Counted from the stretch's first letter, positions 41,862 to 50,803 are shown. The stretch is DNA of 64,000 nucleotides from Frankiaceae bacterium (GCA_035556555.1 DATMES010000033.1:21401-85400); one strand, 5' to 3'. Translations and numbers: made by a program. The notes: generated by a model not told the origin, from the sequence alone.

Positions 41862-43422
41862 CGAGACGGCCCGCGCTCTGGTGGAGCGCCTGACCGCGGA
41901 CCTCGCGCCCCTCGAGGCGGCGGTCAACGAAGCGTGGTGGCGTTCCAACGTCGCCTCCTCGCCCGAGACCGACGCCGAGCGGATCGCGCTCGAACAGCGG
42001 CTGTCGGACTACTACGCCGACGAGGCGGCGTACGCCGAGCTGAAGGCCGTCGGCGACGTGACCGACCCGGTGCTGGCGCGGGAGGTGGAGACGCTGCGGC
42101 TGGCGTTCGCGGCTGAGCAGACGCCGGCCGAGCTGCGTACGGAGCTGGTGCGCCTCAACGCCGAGTGCGACAGCGTCTACGCGACGTTCCGCGGCGAGGC
42201 GGGCGGGCGCCGGTGGAGCGACAACGACGTCGAGAAAGTGCTGGGGCACAGCGACGACAGCGACGAACGCCGCGCCGCCTGGGAGGCGAGCAAGCAGGTC
42301 GGCGCCGAGGTCGAGGGCCGCGTACGCCGCCTCGTCGAGGTCCGCAACGAGGCTGCCCGCAGGCTCGGGTACGAGCACTTCTACGCGATGTCGCTCGCGT
42401 TCGGCGAGCTGTCGGAGGAACGCCTCTTCGCGCTGCTGGACGAGCTCGACGCCCTGACCGCGCAGCCGTTCGCCGCGATGAAGGCGGGGCTCGACGCGAA
42501 ACTGCGCGACCGCTTCGGGGTCGAAGAGCTCATGCCGTGGCACTACGCCGACCCGTTCTTCCAGGACGCGCCGCGCGAGGCCGCGGTCGACCTCGACCCG
42601 CTCGTCGCGGGCAAGGACCTGACCGACCTGACGCTCACGACGTACGACGGCCTCGGCATGGACCTCCGGCCGGTCGTCGAGCGCTCCGACCTGTTCACGC
42701 GCGAGGGGAAGAACCAGCACGCGTTCTGCCTCTGCGTCGACCGCGGCGACGACGTCCGCGTCCTCTGCAACGTCATCGACTCCGAGCGCTGGGCGTCGAC
42801 GATGCTGCACGAGTTCGGGCACGCGGCGTACGACGTCTACCTCGGCGCCGACCTGCCGTGGTCACTGCGCCGCCCGGCCCACTCGCTGACGACGGAGGCG
42901 GTCGCGCAGCTCTACGGCCGGCTCTCGAAGGACGCCGGCTGGCTGCGCGACGTCGCGGGCGTGCCCGCGTCCGAGCTGACCGGCGTCGAGGAGCAGGTCA
43001 AGGAGGCGCTGCGCGCGAGCATGCTGGTGTTCGCGCGGTGGGTGCTCGTCATGTGCCACTTCGAGCGCGGCCTCTACGCCGACCCGTCGGCCGACCACAA
43101 CGCCCGCTGGTGGGACCTGGTCGAGCGCTTCCAGATGGTGACCCGCCCGCCGGGCCGCGACGCCCCCGACTGGGCCGCCAAGCTGCACCTCGCGCTCGCC
43201 CCCGTCTACTACCAGAACTACGTCCTCGGGGAGCTGTTCGCGTCGCAGCTGCAGGCCACCGTCGAACGCCGCGGCGGCCGCCTCTACGACGACCGCGAGA
43301 CAGGGACGTGGTTGCGGGAGAGCGTGTTCGGACCCGGCGCGCGGCTGCGCTGGGACCGCCTCGTCGAGCAGGCGACCGGCGAGCCGATCAGCGCGCGCGC
43401 CTTCGCGAGCCAGTTCGTATAA
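41851..43422 (+). CDS. M3-family zinc metallopeptidase
   Basis: 523-residue helical peptidase with zinc motif HEFGHAAYD near residue 317. The catalytic domain lies in the C-terminal two-thirds, including TTEAVAQLYGRL, which supplies the third ligand. GTG start with CAGGAGG upstream, overlapping the NUDIX gene by 11 bases. Probably degrades oligopeptides. In mycobacteria no such gene sits here. Confidence 0.88.
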   Translation: MAADETARALVERLTADLAPLEAAVNEAWWRSNVASSPETDAERIALEQRLSDYYADEAAYAELKAVGDVTDPVLAREVETLRLAFAAEQTPAELRTELVRLNAECDSVYATFRGEAGGRRWSDNDVEKVLGHSDDSDERRAAWEASKQVGAEVEGRVRRLVEVRNEAARRLGYEHFYAMSLAFGELSEERLFALLDELDALTAQPFAAMKAGLDAKLRDRFGVEELMPWHYADPFFQDAPREAAVDLDPLVAGKDLTDLTLTTYDGLGMDLRPVVERSDLFTREGKNQHAFCLCVDRGDDVRVLCNVIDSERWASTMLHEFGHAAYDVYLGADLPWSLRRPAHSLTTEAVAQLYGRLSKDAGWLRDVAGVPASELTGVEEQVKEALRASMLVFARWVLVMCHFERGLYADPSADHNARWWDLVERFQMVTRPPGRDAPDWAAKLHLALAPVYYQNYVLGELFASQLQATVERRGGRLYDDRETGTWLRESVFGPGARLRWDRLVEQATGEPISARAFASQFV

Positions 43423-43428
43423 CGACTC

Positions 43429-44814
43429 ATGGCCGGCATCCTCGAAGGGCTCACGAGCCTCCCCGCCCCCCTCGTCTGCGGGATCATCTTCCTGCTCGCG
43501 ATGGGGGAGACGGCGGCGTTCGCGGGCCTCGCGGTGCCGGGCGAGACGGCCGTCGTGCTCGGCGGCGTGGTGGCGTTCGAGGGCCGCATCCCGGTGGCGG
43601 CGATGGCGGCCGCGGCGTCGCTCGGGGCGATCGTCGGCGACTCCATCGGCTTCTACATGGGCCGCCGCCTCGGCACGAAGGTGCTCGGCGGCCGGCTCGG
43701 CAAGCTGCTCGGCAAGGACCGTGTCGAGTCGACGATGAAGCGCATCAAGGCCGGCGGCATCCGCGCCGTCATCCTCGGCCGCTTCGTCGGCGTGCTGCGC
43801 GCGGTGATGCCGTTCGCGGCGGGGTCGTCGGGGATGGCGTACGGCCGCTTCCTCGTCGCCAGCGTCATCGGCGCGACGGTCTGGGGCACCGGCTTCACGC
43901 TCGTCGGCTACCTCGCCGGCAACTCGTGGCGGCGGGTCGAGCACTACGTCGGCCGCGCCTCGACGGTGCTCGCCGTCGTCGTCGTGACGGTCGTCGTGCT
44001 CGTGCTGCTCGCGCGCGCCGCGGCGAAGCGGCAGGAACGCATCCGCGGCGCGTGGCAGGCGTTCCTCGACCGCCCGCGCATCACCCGGATCCGGATCCGC
44101 TACCACCGGCAGATCGGCTTCGTGCTCGGCCGCTTCAAGCCGGGTCAGGCGGCGGGGCTGCAGCTCACGGTCGCCCTCGTGACGCTCGGCCTGCTCGGCT
44201 GGCTGCTCGGGATCATCCTCGTGCAGATCCTCGGCGGCACCGGGATCGCGGCGGTGGACCGCAACGTCCGCGCGGCGTTCGCCGACCAGCCGCGCGACGT
44301 CGTGGACGCGTTTCGCATCGTGCACGCGATCCTCTCGCCGGCCGGCGCGCTCGTCGTCGCCCTGGTGACGGGGCTGGTCACCTGGGCGAAGGACAAGCGG
44401 CCGCGCGGCATCGTCGTCCTCGTGGCGGCGTTCCTCGGCGGGGCGGTCGTGCCGGCGTTCGTCCGCGCGCTGGTCGACCGGCCGAACCCCCTCTTCACGA
44501 CCGCGCGGCTGGTGGACAGGACGTTCCCCGCGACGACGACGACGATCGCGGCGGCGACGGCCATGGCGCTGCTCGTCGTCGTGGTGCCGCGGGTGGGTCG
44601 CTGGACGCGCAAGGTGACGTGGACGTTCTTCGTCATCGGCGTGCTGTTCGCGACGGGCTTCGCGGAGCTGTTCGTCACCGACGTCTACCTCTCGGACGTC
44701 GTCGGAGGCGCGCTGCTCGGCATCGTCTGGGGTCTCGTCGTGTCCAGCGTCGTCGCCACGGTGTGGCGGCCGCGTGCGGCGGCGGCGCCTGAACGTGCAG
44801 GCGTGGCCGCGTAG
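43429..44814 (+). CDS. DedA-PAP2 fusion with altered phosphatase motifs
   Basis: 461-residue membrane protein. Residues 1-200 are a DedA/VTT domain (MGETAAFAGLAVPGE, GRFVGVLRAVMPFAAG), the family of lipid flippases. Residues about 240-450 are PAP2-like. Its RP motif survives (RALVDRPNP), but PSGH is replaced by FPATTTT, and the SRxxxxxHxxxD region reads FVTDVYLSD with no histidine. Phosphatase activity is therefore unlikely. Confidence 0.85.
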   Translation: MAGILEGLTSLPAPLVCGIIFLLAMGETAAFAGLAVPGETAVVLGGVVAFEGRIPVAAMAAAASLGAIVGDSIGFYMGRRLGTKVLGGRLGKLLGKDRVESTMKRIKAGGIRAVILGRFVGVLRAVMPFAAGSSGMAYGRFLVASVIGATVWGTGFTLVGYLAGNSWRRVEHYVGRASTVLAVVVVTVVVLVLLARAAAKRQERIRGAWQAFLDRPRITRIRIRYHRQIGFVLGRFKPGQAAGLQLTVALVTLGLLGWLLGIILVQILGGTGIAAVDRNVRAAFADQPRDVVDAFRIVHAILSPAGALVVALVTGLVTWAKDKRPRGIVVLVAAFLGGAVVPAFVRALVDRPNPLFTTARLVDRTFPATTTTIAAATAMALLVVVVPRVGRWTRKVTWTFFVIGVLFATGFAELFVTDVYLSDVVGGALLGIVWGLVVSSVVATVWRPRAAAAPERAGVAA

Positions 44815-44859
44815 CAGGTACCGTCCGGACGTCTTCGCACCACTGAACCGAGGAGCCCG

Positions 44860-45309
44860 ATGTACCGCCGCCGCCGTGTCACCTCCGCCGCCCTCGCGCT
44901 CGCCGCCGTCCTCGCGGTGTCCGCCTGCACCGAGGCGGACAACGGCAACAACACCCTCGCCGGCGTGAGCCAGCAGCCCGAGGTCACCTCCGCCGCGCCC
45001 ACGCCGACGGAGGGCGCGGCGACGACGCCGCCCGCCGCGGGTGGCGACGGCGAGATCAAGCTCGAGGCGAAGGACAACGAGTTCGTCCCCAAGGACATCA
45101 CCGCCAAGGCGGGGACGATCAACATCCTCATGGACAACACCGGGGTGGCGCCGCACACGTTCACCAACAAGGACCTCGGCGTCGACGTCAACGCCAACGG
45201 CGGCGAGCAGGCCAAGATCAAGATCGAGAACGCCAAGCCGGGCAAGTACACGTTCATCTGCATCTACCACGAGGCGCTGAAGATGGTCGGCGAGCTCACG
45301 GTCACCTGA
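44860..45309 (+). CDS. cupredoxin lipoprotein
   Basis: 149 residues. Lipobox AVSAC (Cys23), a Thr/Pro/Ala linker to about residue 62, then a plastocyanin-like domain with ligands His99 (APHTF), Cys134, His137 and Met142 (C-x2-H-x4-M). Extracellular electron transfer or copper binding is expected. ATG with GAGGAG upstream. Confidence 0.88.
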   Translation: MYRRRRVTSAALALAAVLAVSACTEADNGNNTLAGVSQQPEVTSAAPTPTEGAATTPPAAGGDGEIKLEAKDNEFVPKDITAKAGTINILMDNTGVAPHTFTNKDLGVDVNANGGEQAKIKIENAKPGKYTFICIYHEALKMVGELTVT

Positions 45310-45344
45310 CCCGGCTCCCTGAACCCGACCGCTAGAGTCGGCGC

Positions 45345-46526
45345 GTGCCGGTGGACTTCCTCGACCTCTTCCTGCTGGTCGCCGTCGTCCTCGTCGGCAT
45401 CGGCGGGTACCGCCAGGGCCTCGTCGTCGACGCGCTGTCACTGCTCGGCCTCATCGCCGGCGGCGTCGTCGGCCTCCTCGTCGCGCCGCGGCTGGCCCGC
45501 GCGGTCGTCGAGGGCAACGCGCAGGGCCTCGTCGCGCTCGGCGTCGGCCTGATCCTCGCGATCCTCGGCCAGCTCGTCGGCACGACCATCGGTACGTCGC
45601 TCCGGCAGAAGATCACGTACAAGCCGGCCCGGCTCGTGGACTCGGCGGTCGGCGCGGTGGTCGCGTCGCTCGGCGTCCTGCTGGTGGCGTGGGTGTTCGC
45701 GCTGCCGGCGTCGCAGTCGCCGTACCCGGTGCTGACCAGGCAGGTCAACAACTCCCTGGTCATGCGGACCATGGACAAGACGCTGCCGGAGCCGCCACCC
45801 GTCTTCGATGAGTTCCTCGGGCTGTTCCGCAGCCACGGCTTCCCTGAGGTGTTCAAGGACCTCGGGCCTACGCGCACGACGAACGTCCCCGCCCCCGACC
45901 CCAAGGTCGCCAACTCGCCCGCCGTCAACCTCGCCCGCAACCGCGTGCTCAAGGTCACCGGCGTCGCGCGGTCGTGCTCGCGGCGGCTGGAGGGGACGGC
46001 GTTCGTGTACGCCCCCGAGCGGCTCATGACCAACGCGCACGTCGTCGCCGGCGTCTCCGCGCCGCAGGTCGAGGTGGCGCGCGGGGACGTCCGCGAGGCG
46101 AAGGTCGTCGTGTACGACCCTGGCCGCGACGTGGCCGTGCTGTACGTCCCCGGGCTGAAGCTGGCGCCGTTGAAGTTCAACGGCGCCGCCAAGACCGGTG
46201 ACGACGCGGTCGTCGTGGGCTACCCGGAGGACGGGCCGTTCACCGCGGTGTCCGCGCGGGTGCGCGAGCGGATCACGGCGGTCGGGCGCGACATCTACGA
46301 CCGGCGCGACGTCCGCCGCGACGTCTACTCGCTGCGTACCAAGGTGCGACCCGGCAACTCCGGCGGGCCGCTGCTGGCGCCCGACGGCAGCGTGTACGGC
46401 GTCATCTTCGCCGCCGCCGCCGACAAGGCGTCCACCGGCTACGCGCTGACAGCCGCCGAGGTCGCCTCCGACGCCGAGCTGGGCCGCCGCGCGACCAGCG
46501 CCGTGAGCACGCAGACCTGCGACTGA
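45345..46526 (+). CDS. marP: MarP-family membrane serine protease
   Basis: 393 residues. CvpA/colicin-V-like domain with four helices (about 1-120), then an extracytoplasmic trypsin-like protease: His232 (TNAHVV), Asp262 (RDVAVL), Ser339 (GNSGGPL). Cys211 and Cys392 fit the disulfide that activates M. tuberculosis MarP (Rv3671c), needed for acid resistance. GTG start. Confidence 0.93.
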   Translation: MPVDFLDLFLLVAVVLVGIGGYRQGLVVDALSLLGLIAGGVVGLLVAPRLARAVVEGNAQGLVALGVGLILAILGQLVGTTIGTSLRQKITYKPARLVDSAVGAVVASLGVLLVAWVFALPASQSPYPVLTRQVNNSLVMRTMDKTLPEPPPVFDEFLGLFRSHGFPEVFKDLGPTRTTNVPAPDPKVANSPAVNLARNRVLKVTGVARSCSRRLEGTAFVYAPERLMTNAHVVAGVSAPQVEVARGDVREAKVVVYDPGRDVAVLYVPGLKLAPLKFNGAAKTGDDAVVVGYPEDGPFTAVSARVRERITAVGRDIYDRRDVRRDVYSLRTKVRPGNSGGPLLAPDGSVYGVIFAAAADKASTGYALTAAEVASDAELGRRATSAVSTQTCD

Positions 46527-46567
46527 GCCCCGCGGGGTCCGGCGCCCTGCGTCCGGCCCCCCGCGCT

Positions 46568-46619
46568 CGTTCTCTGAAGATCGTCACGCTCGAGACCGGC
46601 GTACGGGCTGCAGGGAACG
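46568..46619 (-). repeat. repeat family B, copy 4 (52-bp palindromic repeat)
   Basis: Inverted copy, the most symmetrical: CGTTCTCTGAAGATC at the left and GCTGCAGGGAACG at the right, 52 bp. It starts 42 bases after the marP stop. Confidence 0.82.
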
Positions 46620-46673
46620 AGGGGCTCGCGGCTGCGGCGGAGGGTTTCGACCCCGGCCCCAGGGGTTAGAGTG

Positions 46674-46697
46674 CTAGCAAGAGCAAGCGCCTAGCAA
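46674..46697 (+). promoter_or_regulatory. direct CTAGCAA repeats before a small gene
   Basis: CTAGCAA at 46674-46680 and 46691-46697, 17 bases apart, end 16 bases before the next ATG and overlap the likely promoter. A regulator site is possible but unproven. Confidence 0.3.
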
Positions 46698-46713
46698 ACA
46701 CCGGGAGTGTCGC

Positions 46714-47148
46714 ATGGCGACCATCGCCGTCGACCGCGTCATCGCCGCGGACCCCACCAGCACCGCCCTGCTGCTGGCCGGGCCGACGGCGTTCGACCTG
46801 TGGCCCGGGGTGACGCGGGTCGCGCCCGGCCTGGTCGACGCGGTGCTCGCCGGGCGCGCGGCGCGGGTGCGCGTGCGGGCGCGGCCGCCGCGGCGGCTGC
46901 CGACGTCGTACGTCACGCGCTTCGAGTTCGCGGGCGACGGGCTGCCGGAGACGACGGGCACGGTGACGCTGTCGTACGCCGCCTCCCCGGATCTGCCGGT
47001 CGCGACGGCCGCGACCGTGGCGCTGACGTGGGAGCCCGCGGGGGGCGCGGGGGAGCGAGCGCGGGTGGCGGCGGCGTTCCGCGCGATGGCGGGTGGCTTC
47101 GTCGCCAACCTCGCCGAGGCTGCCGAGGCGCGCGCCGACGCGGCCTAG
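46714..47148 (+). CDS. small protein, possibly SRPBCC-like
   Basis: 144 residues. ATG with GGGAG upstream. Alternating strands (ARVRVRARPPRRLPTSYVTR, GTVTLSYAAS, ATVALTWEP) and a C-terminal helix (AAFRAMAGGFVANLAEAAE) resemble the SRPBCC/polyketide-cyclase fold. The similarity is weak and no ligand or partner is visible. Confidence 0.65.
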   Translation: MATIAVDRVIAADPTSTALLLAGPTAFDLWPGVTRVAPGLVDAVLAGRAARVRVRARPPRRLPTSYVTRFEFAGDGLPETTGTVTLSYAASPDLPVATAATVALTWEPAGGAGERARVAAAFRAMAGGFVANLAEAAEARADAA

Positions 47149-47170
47149 GAGGCGTCGGCGAAACGCCACT

Positions 47171-47332
47171 TGTGTCACCCGCGGTGACCACACCGCCCGT
47201 CACGTACGCAACCGGGTTGCGCCCCGTGCAGGGAAAAGGAGCAATGCGCACCCCGGATCGCCCGGAGGCGGTCACGGGACCGCGATGTGTCACTCGCGGT
47301 CACCAGCCAGCCGTTTCGCCCAGCGCTACCAG
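47171..47332 (-). repeat. repeat family A, copy 3 (inverted)
   Basis: The core in reverse orientation lies at 47209-47256. It is flanked by near-identical 20-base direct repeats at 47171-47190 and 47286-47305 (TGTGTCAC...GCGGT). The inner edge TAGCGCTGGGCGAAACGG (minus strand) matches copy 1 near 7371 and supplies the TAG stop of the DUF309 gene. Confidence 0.65.
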
Positions 47333-47817
47333 CGGAACGCGACCTTCAGGTCGTCGGCGCTCGGCGTCTCGCCGGCCTCCACGCGGTCGGCGAGCGCGCG
47401 AGCCTCGCGTACGACACGCGACACCGCGACGCCCTCGTGACCGTCCTGGTATGTCTCCAGCTTCTCCGCCGCCGAGCGCAGCAGCGAACGCGCCCCCACC
47501 GCGTTGCCGCGCTGGACGTGCGTCAGCCCGACGGCGACCTGCGCGAGGCCCTGCCAGAACGCGCGCTCGCCAGGCTCGGCCAGGTGCCACGGGCCCTCGA
47601 GGACCTCGTGCGCGTAGAAGGGCTGGCCCGTCAGCACCAGGCGTTCCGCCTCGGCCAGGGCCTCCGGCTTGGGCAGCGCCTGCGCCTCGTCGCGCGCGCG
47701 GAGCGTGTCGCGCCAGTCGGCCCCCGAGCCGCGGGCGAGGGGCTTGCCGGTGGCGTCGCGGGGGCGGGCGTTCTCGGGGCGGCCTGCGGCGTTGCGCTCG
47801 CGGCTCACTTCGCCCAT
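47326..47817 (-). CDS. DUF309 family protein
   Basis: 163 residues. DUF309 signature FYAHEVLEGPWHLA with FWQGLAQVAVGLTHVQRGN, a small helical domain of unknown function found in many bacteria. The first ~50 residues are polar and probably disordered. The start overlaps the epoxide hydrolase stop by 13 bases. Confidence 0.85.
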   Translation of the reverse strand: MGEVSRERNAAGRPENARPRDATGKPLARGSGADWRDTLRARDEAQALPKPEALAEAERLVLTGQPFYAHEVLEGPWHLAEPGERAFWQGLAQVAVGLTHVQRGNAVGARSLLRSAAEKLETYQDGHEGVAVSRVVREARALADRVEAGETPSADDLKVAFRW

Positions 47818-48704
47818 CGGGTCACCTCGCCGGTGACGACGTCCGGCGCCTCCTCGTGCAGGAAGTGGCCGAGCCCGTCGAGCAGGCGCCACTCGTACTG
47901 GCCCTGGACGTAGCGGCCGGAGCCGAGCGCCGTACGCGGCAGCACGCACGAGTCGAGGGAGCCGTGCAGCTGCAGCGTCGGCGCGGTGATGGGCTGCTGG
48001 ATCCGCTTGAAGAACCGCACGCCGGTCGGCCGCGCGACGGAGCGGATCCACCAGCGGTAGTACTCGAGCGCGGAGTGCGCGACCCCGGGGATGAGCATGG
48101 CCTCGCGGTAGACGGTGCGCTCGTCGTCGGTGGGGAAGCCGGGGCCCGCCCAGAGCTCGAGGAGGTCGCCGACGCGGGCGGCGCGGTGCTTGACCAGGCG
48201 GCGTTCGGCCAGCCACGGGGTCTGCGCGCCGAGCATGTACGTGCTCGACCGGAGCTGCCCGCGCGGGTCCGCGAACACCGCCTCGCGGTGCCGTAACGGG
48301 TGCGCGGTGGAGAGGATGACGAGGCGTTCGACGACCTCGGGGTGCAGGGCCGCGACGACCCACGCGATCGCCGCGCCCCAGTCGTGGCCGACGATGACCG
48401 CGCGCTGCTCGCCGAGGGCGCGGACCAGGCCGGCGACGTCGGCGGCAAGGGTGTAGGCGTCGTACCCCTCGGGGGGCTTGTCGGAGGCGCCGTAGCCGCG
48501 CAGGTCGGGCGCGACCGCGCGCAGACCCGCGTCCGAGAGGCCGACGAGCTGGTGCCGCCAGCACCACCAGAACTGCGGGAACCCGTGCAGCAGCAGCACC
48601 AACGGGCCGCTGCCGGCCTCGGCGACGTGGAAGCGGGTGCCGTTGGCGGAGACGTCGCGGTGCGTCCAGGGGCCGGGTACGAGGGCGTCGCTCTCGGCCG
48701 GCAT
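47805..48704 (-). CDS. epoxide hydrolase-like alpha/beta hydrolase
   Basis: 299 residues. Nucleophile Asp108 (VGHDWGA), oxyanion HGFPQ (40-44), cap domain and C-terminal GHFLHEE histidine. This set is that of epoxide hydrolases rather than esterases. Gene order matches ephE (Rv3670) near marP. Substrate unknown. Confidence 0.88.
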   Translation of the reverse strand: MPAESDALVPGPWTHRDVSANGTRFHVAEAGSGPLVLLLHGFPQFWWCWRHQLVGLSDAGLRAVAPDLRGYGASDKPPEGYDAYTLAADVAGLVRALGEQRAVIVGHDWGAAIAWVVAALHPEVVERLVILSTAHPLRHREAVFADPRGQLRSSTYMLGAQTPWLAERRLVKHRAARVGDLLELWAGPGFPTDDERTVYREAMLIPGVAHSALEYYRWWIRSVARPTGVRFFKRIQQPITAPTLQLHGSLDSCVLPRTALGSGRYVQGQYEWRLLDGLGHFLHEEAPDVVTGEVTRWAK

Positions 48705-48713
48705 GGGTTGAGG

Positions 48714-48935
48714 TTAGCGGCGTGCCTTGCGGACGACGAGCAGCGTCATCAGCGCGACGATGCCGCCGCCGACCGTCGCCAGCATCTGCTTGTGCTCCGC
48801 CGCGAAGCGCGCGGGCGACAGCTTCGCCTTGATGCGCGCCGGGGAGACCTTCTCCTCGATCCGGCCGATGGTGTGCGCGAGCTCGGCGCGGGTCTGCTCG
48901 ATCTCGCGCTCTAGCTGCTCGGGTGACGCGCCCAC
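48714..48935 (-). CDS. DUF3618 small membrane protein
   Basis: 73 residues. N-terminal DUF3618 helix SPEQLEREIEQTRAELAHTI and one C-terminal transmembrane helix (about 50-68). GTG start with GGAGG upstream. It overlaps the holin-like gene by 25 bases; the two are usually paired in actinobacteria. Confidence 0.88.
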   Translation of the reverse strand: MGASPEQLEREIEQTRAELAHTIGRIEEKVSPARIKAKLSPARFAAEHKQMLATVGGGIVALMTLLVVRKARR

Positions 48936-49321
48936 TGGGCGTCCTCCTTCAGGGTCTTGATCGTGCGCTCCGGCTTCGGGGAGAAGTCGCTGAACGCCTT
49001 CTTGCCCGTCATCGCGAGGATGCCGGTGACGAGGAGGTAGACGGCGCCGACGACGAGCGCCGCCCAGCCGAGCGGCATGACCGCCCCGAGCCCGAACATC
49101 GCCGCCAGCGAGAGGAACGTCAGGGCGTACAGCCCCGTCACCCCCGCGCCGCCGAACATGCCCGCGCCCTTGCCCGCCTTCGCCACCTCGGTCGAGATCT
49201 CGGCCTTCGCCAGCTCGACCTCCTTGCGGACGAGCGTCGAGAGCTCCTTCGTCGCCTGCCCGACGAGCTCGCCGAGGGACGGGTCGGTGGTCTTGCCTGT
49301 GGTGAGGTCCACGTACGCCAT
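48911..49321 (-). CDS. holin-X-like (Phage_holin_3_6) membrane protein
   Basis: 136 residues. An amphipathic N-terminal helix (QATKELSTLVRKEVELAKAE) is followed by two transmembrane helices with a short turn. It belongs to the actinobacterial holin-X superfamily, which despite its name is chromosomal and of unknown role; Rv3669 occupies this place in mycobacteria. Confidence 0.82.
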   Translation of the reverse strand: MAYVDLTTGKTTDPSLGELVGQATKELSTLVRKEVELAKAEISTEVAKAGKGAGMFGGAGVTGLYALTFLSLAAMFGLGAVMPLGWAALVVGAVYLLVTGILAMTGKKAFSDFSPKPERTIKTLKEDAQWARHPSS

Positions 49322-49409
49322 GCGGTGGGGGTACCCATTCGCAGCCCGCGCTACGCCAACGGCGCGTTCCGGCCGTGGCGGCGCCGCATCGGTCGCCTAC
49401 AGTTGGATC

Positions 49410-49565
49410 ATGCGTCTGAACACGGCAGAGACGAGTGAACTGCTTCGCCGGCTGGACGCCCTCTTCGCCCGTCACCCGCACGCCGACGACTCGACTGTCG
49501 TCATCCGCGAGCAGCGGGACGCCCGTTCGACGCAGGTCGTGGGCGAGGGTCACGAGCCGTGCTGA
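49410..49565 (+). CDS. small protein, 51 residues
   Basis: Short frame starting at ATG 49410: a helical start (TAETSELLRRLDALFARHPH) and a charged end. No ribosome site is obvious; possibly leaderless. The stop overlaps the GTG of the next gene by 7 bases, which supports translation as a pair. Function unknown. Confidence 0.5.
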   Translation: MRLNTAETSELLRRLDALFARHPHADDSTVVIREQRDARSTQVVGEGHEPC

Positions 49566-49966
49566 GGCGCCGCGGTCGGGCGCTGCCTCCCGACCTTGTG
49601 CCTGTGTACGAGGCGTTCGTCGCGTGCGCGGCCCACGTGGACCTCGCGCAGCGGGCGATGATCCGCTGCGTGCCCTCCTCGGCGCGTTCGCTGGCGCTGC
49701 CGCTCGACGTCGGCGCGGAGACGCTGCGGCTGGCTCTCGCCGACGCGCGGCAAGGCATGGACGCGTGGCGGCACCCCGCTGTCGCGACCGCCTGGGACGC
49801 GTGCGACGCGGCGCTCGACGAGACGCTGGCGGGCGTGGACGCGGCCGTCGCGAAGGCCGCCGCTACGGTCGAGCTCGAGGTCGCGCTGACCGCCGTCCAG
49901 GACCTGCTCGACCCGCTGCACGCGTTCGTCGACGCGGAGGAGGCGTTCGCGGCGTCAAAGCGCTAG
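49559..49966 (+). CDS. helical protein of unknown function
   Basis: 135 residues, almost all alpha-helical (LALPLDVGAETLRLALADAR, VELEVALTAVQDLL), no signal or membrane segment. GTG start overlaps the preceding small gene. It overlaps the convergent secreted-protein gene by 12 bases. No family recognised. Confidence 0.65.
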   Translation: MLRRRGRALPPDLVPVYEAFVACAAHVDLAQRAMIRCVPSSARSLALPLDVGAETLRLALADARQGMDAWRHPAVATAWDACDAALDETLAGVDAAVAKAAATVELEVALTAVQDLLDPLHAFVDAEEAFAASKR

Positions 49967-50803
49967 CGAGAACGCCGCCACGACGAGCCGGTCGACGATG
50001 CCGTTGGTGCGCACGGCGGCGTACGCCGTCGCGTCGCCGGGCGCGGGAGTGCCCGGGGCGTAGTACGTCCCCACGACGGTCTTGGCCGTGCTCCGCGCAG
50101 GCCAGGCGGCGTACTCCGGCCGCTCGTAGACGGTGTGGCGTACGCCGCCGTCACCGGTCAGGCACGTCACGGTGCCGAGGCAGGTCTCGATGGTCGTGTC
50201 GTCGTCGGTGACGCCGTGCCGGACGGCGAGCGCGAACGCCGCCGACAGCGCGCGCGGCCCCACGGTGACAGGCGCCTGGGCGTACGCGACGCCGGGCGCG
50301 CCGGCACCGGCCGCCTCGCCCCAGCCCAGGGAGACGGTGGACGGACGAGTCGCGACGAGCGGGCGCCGCGGCAGCCCGCGGCCGGCGACGGCGAGGATGG
50401 CCTCGACGGGGCGGGAGCCGAAGACGTGCATCCGGTACCGCCCGGCGGGAAGCCGCCACGGGGCGCCGATCGCGATGTACGGGGCCGCGACGGCGCTCGC
50501 GCCGAGGGGGACGGCGAAGGCGGCGGGTGGCTTGCCGTGCAGCGCGGGGAGCCAGACCTGGCCGAAGCCGTCGTGGCCCGGGCGCGTGAGCGGCTGGAGG
50601 TAGTAGCCGGCCCAGCCGTTCTGGTCAGGGGTCGTCACGTGCCCCCGGAGGACCGTCACGGCGGTGCGGAACGTGATGTCCACGGACGCGTTGCGCTCGG
50701 CGCGCACGAGCAGCCACGCCGACTGCCGTACGTCGGCGGCGGCGGGCACGGCGAGGCCGGCCGCCACGAGCACGACGGCGAGCAGCGTACGGAGCCTCGG
50801 CAC
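49955..50803 (-). CDS. secreted protein of unknown function
   Basis: 282 residues, GTG start, signal peptide about 1-23 (GLAVPAAADV). The mature part is beta-rich with repeated Val/Ala strands and one close cysteine pair (ETCLGTVTCLTG). No transmembrane anchor at the C-terminus. Family not recognised. Confidence 0.75.
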   Translation of the reverse strand: MPRLRTLLAVVLVAAGLAVPAAADVRQSAWLLVRAERNASVDITFRTAVTVLRGHVTTPDQNGWAGYYLQPLTRPGHDGFGQVWLPALHGKPPAAFAVPLGASAVAAPYIAIGAPWRLPAGRYRMHVFGSRPVEAILAVAGRGLPRRPLVATRPSTVSLGWGEAAGAGAPGVAYAQAPVTVGPRALSAAFALAVRHGVTDDDTTIETCLGTVTCLTGDGGVRHTVYERPEYAAWPARSTAKTVVGTYYAPGTPAPGDATAYAAVRTNGIVDRLVVAAFSLAL

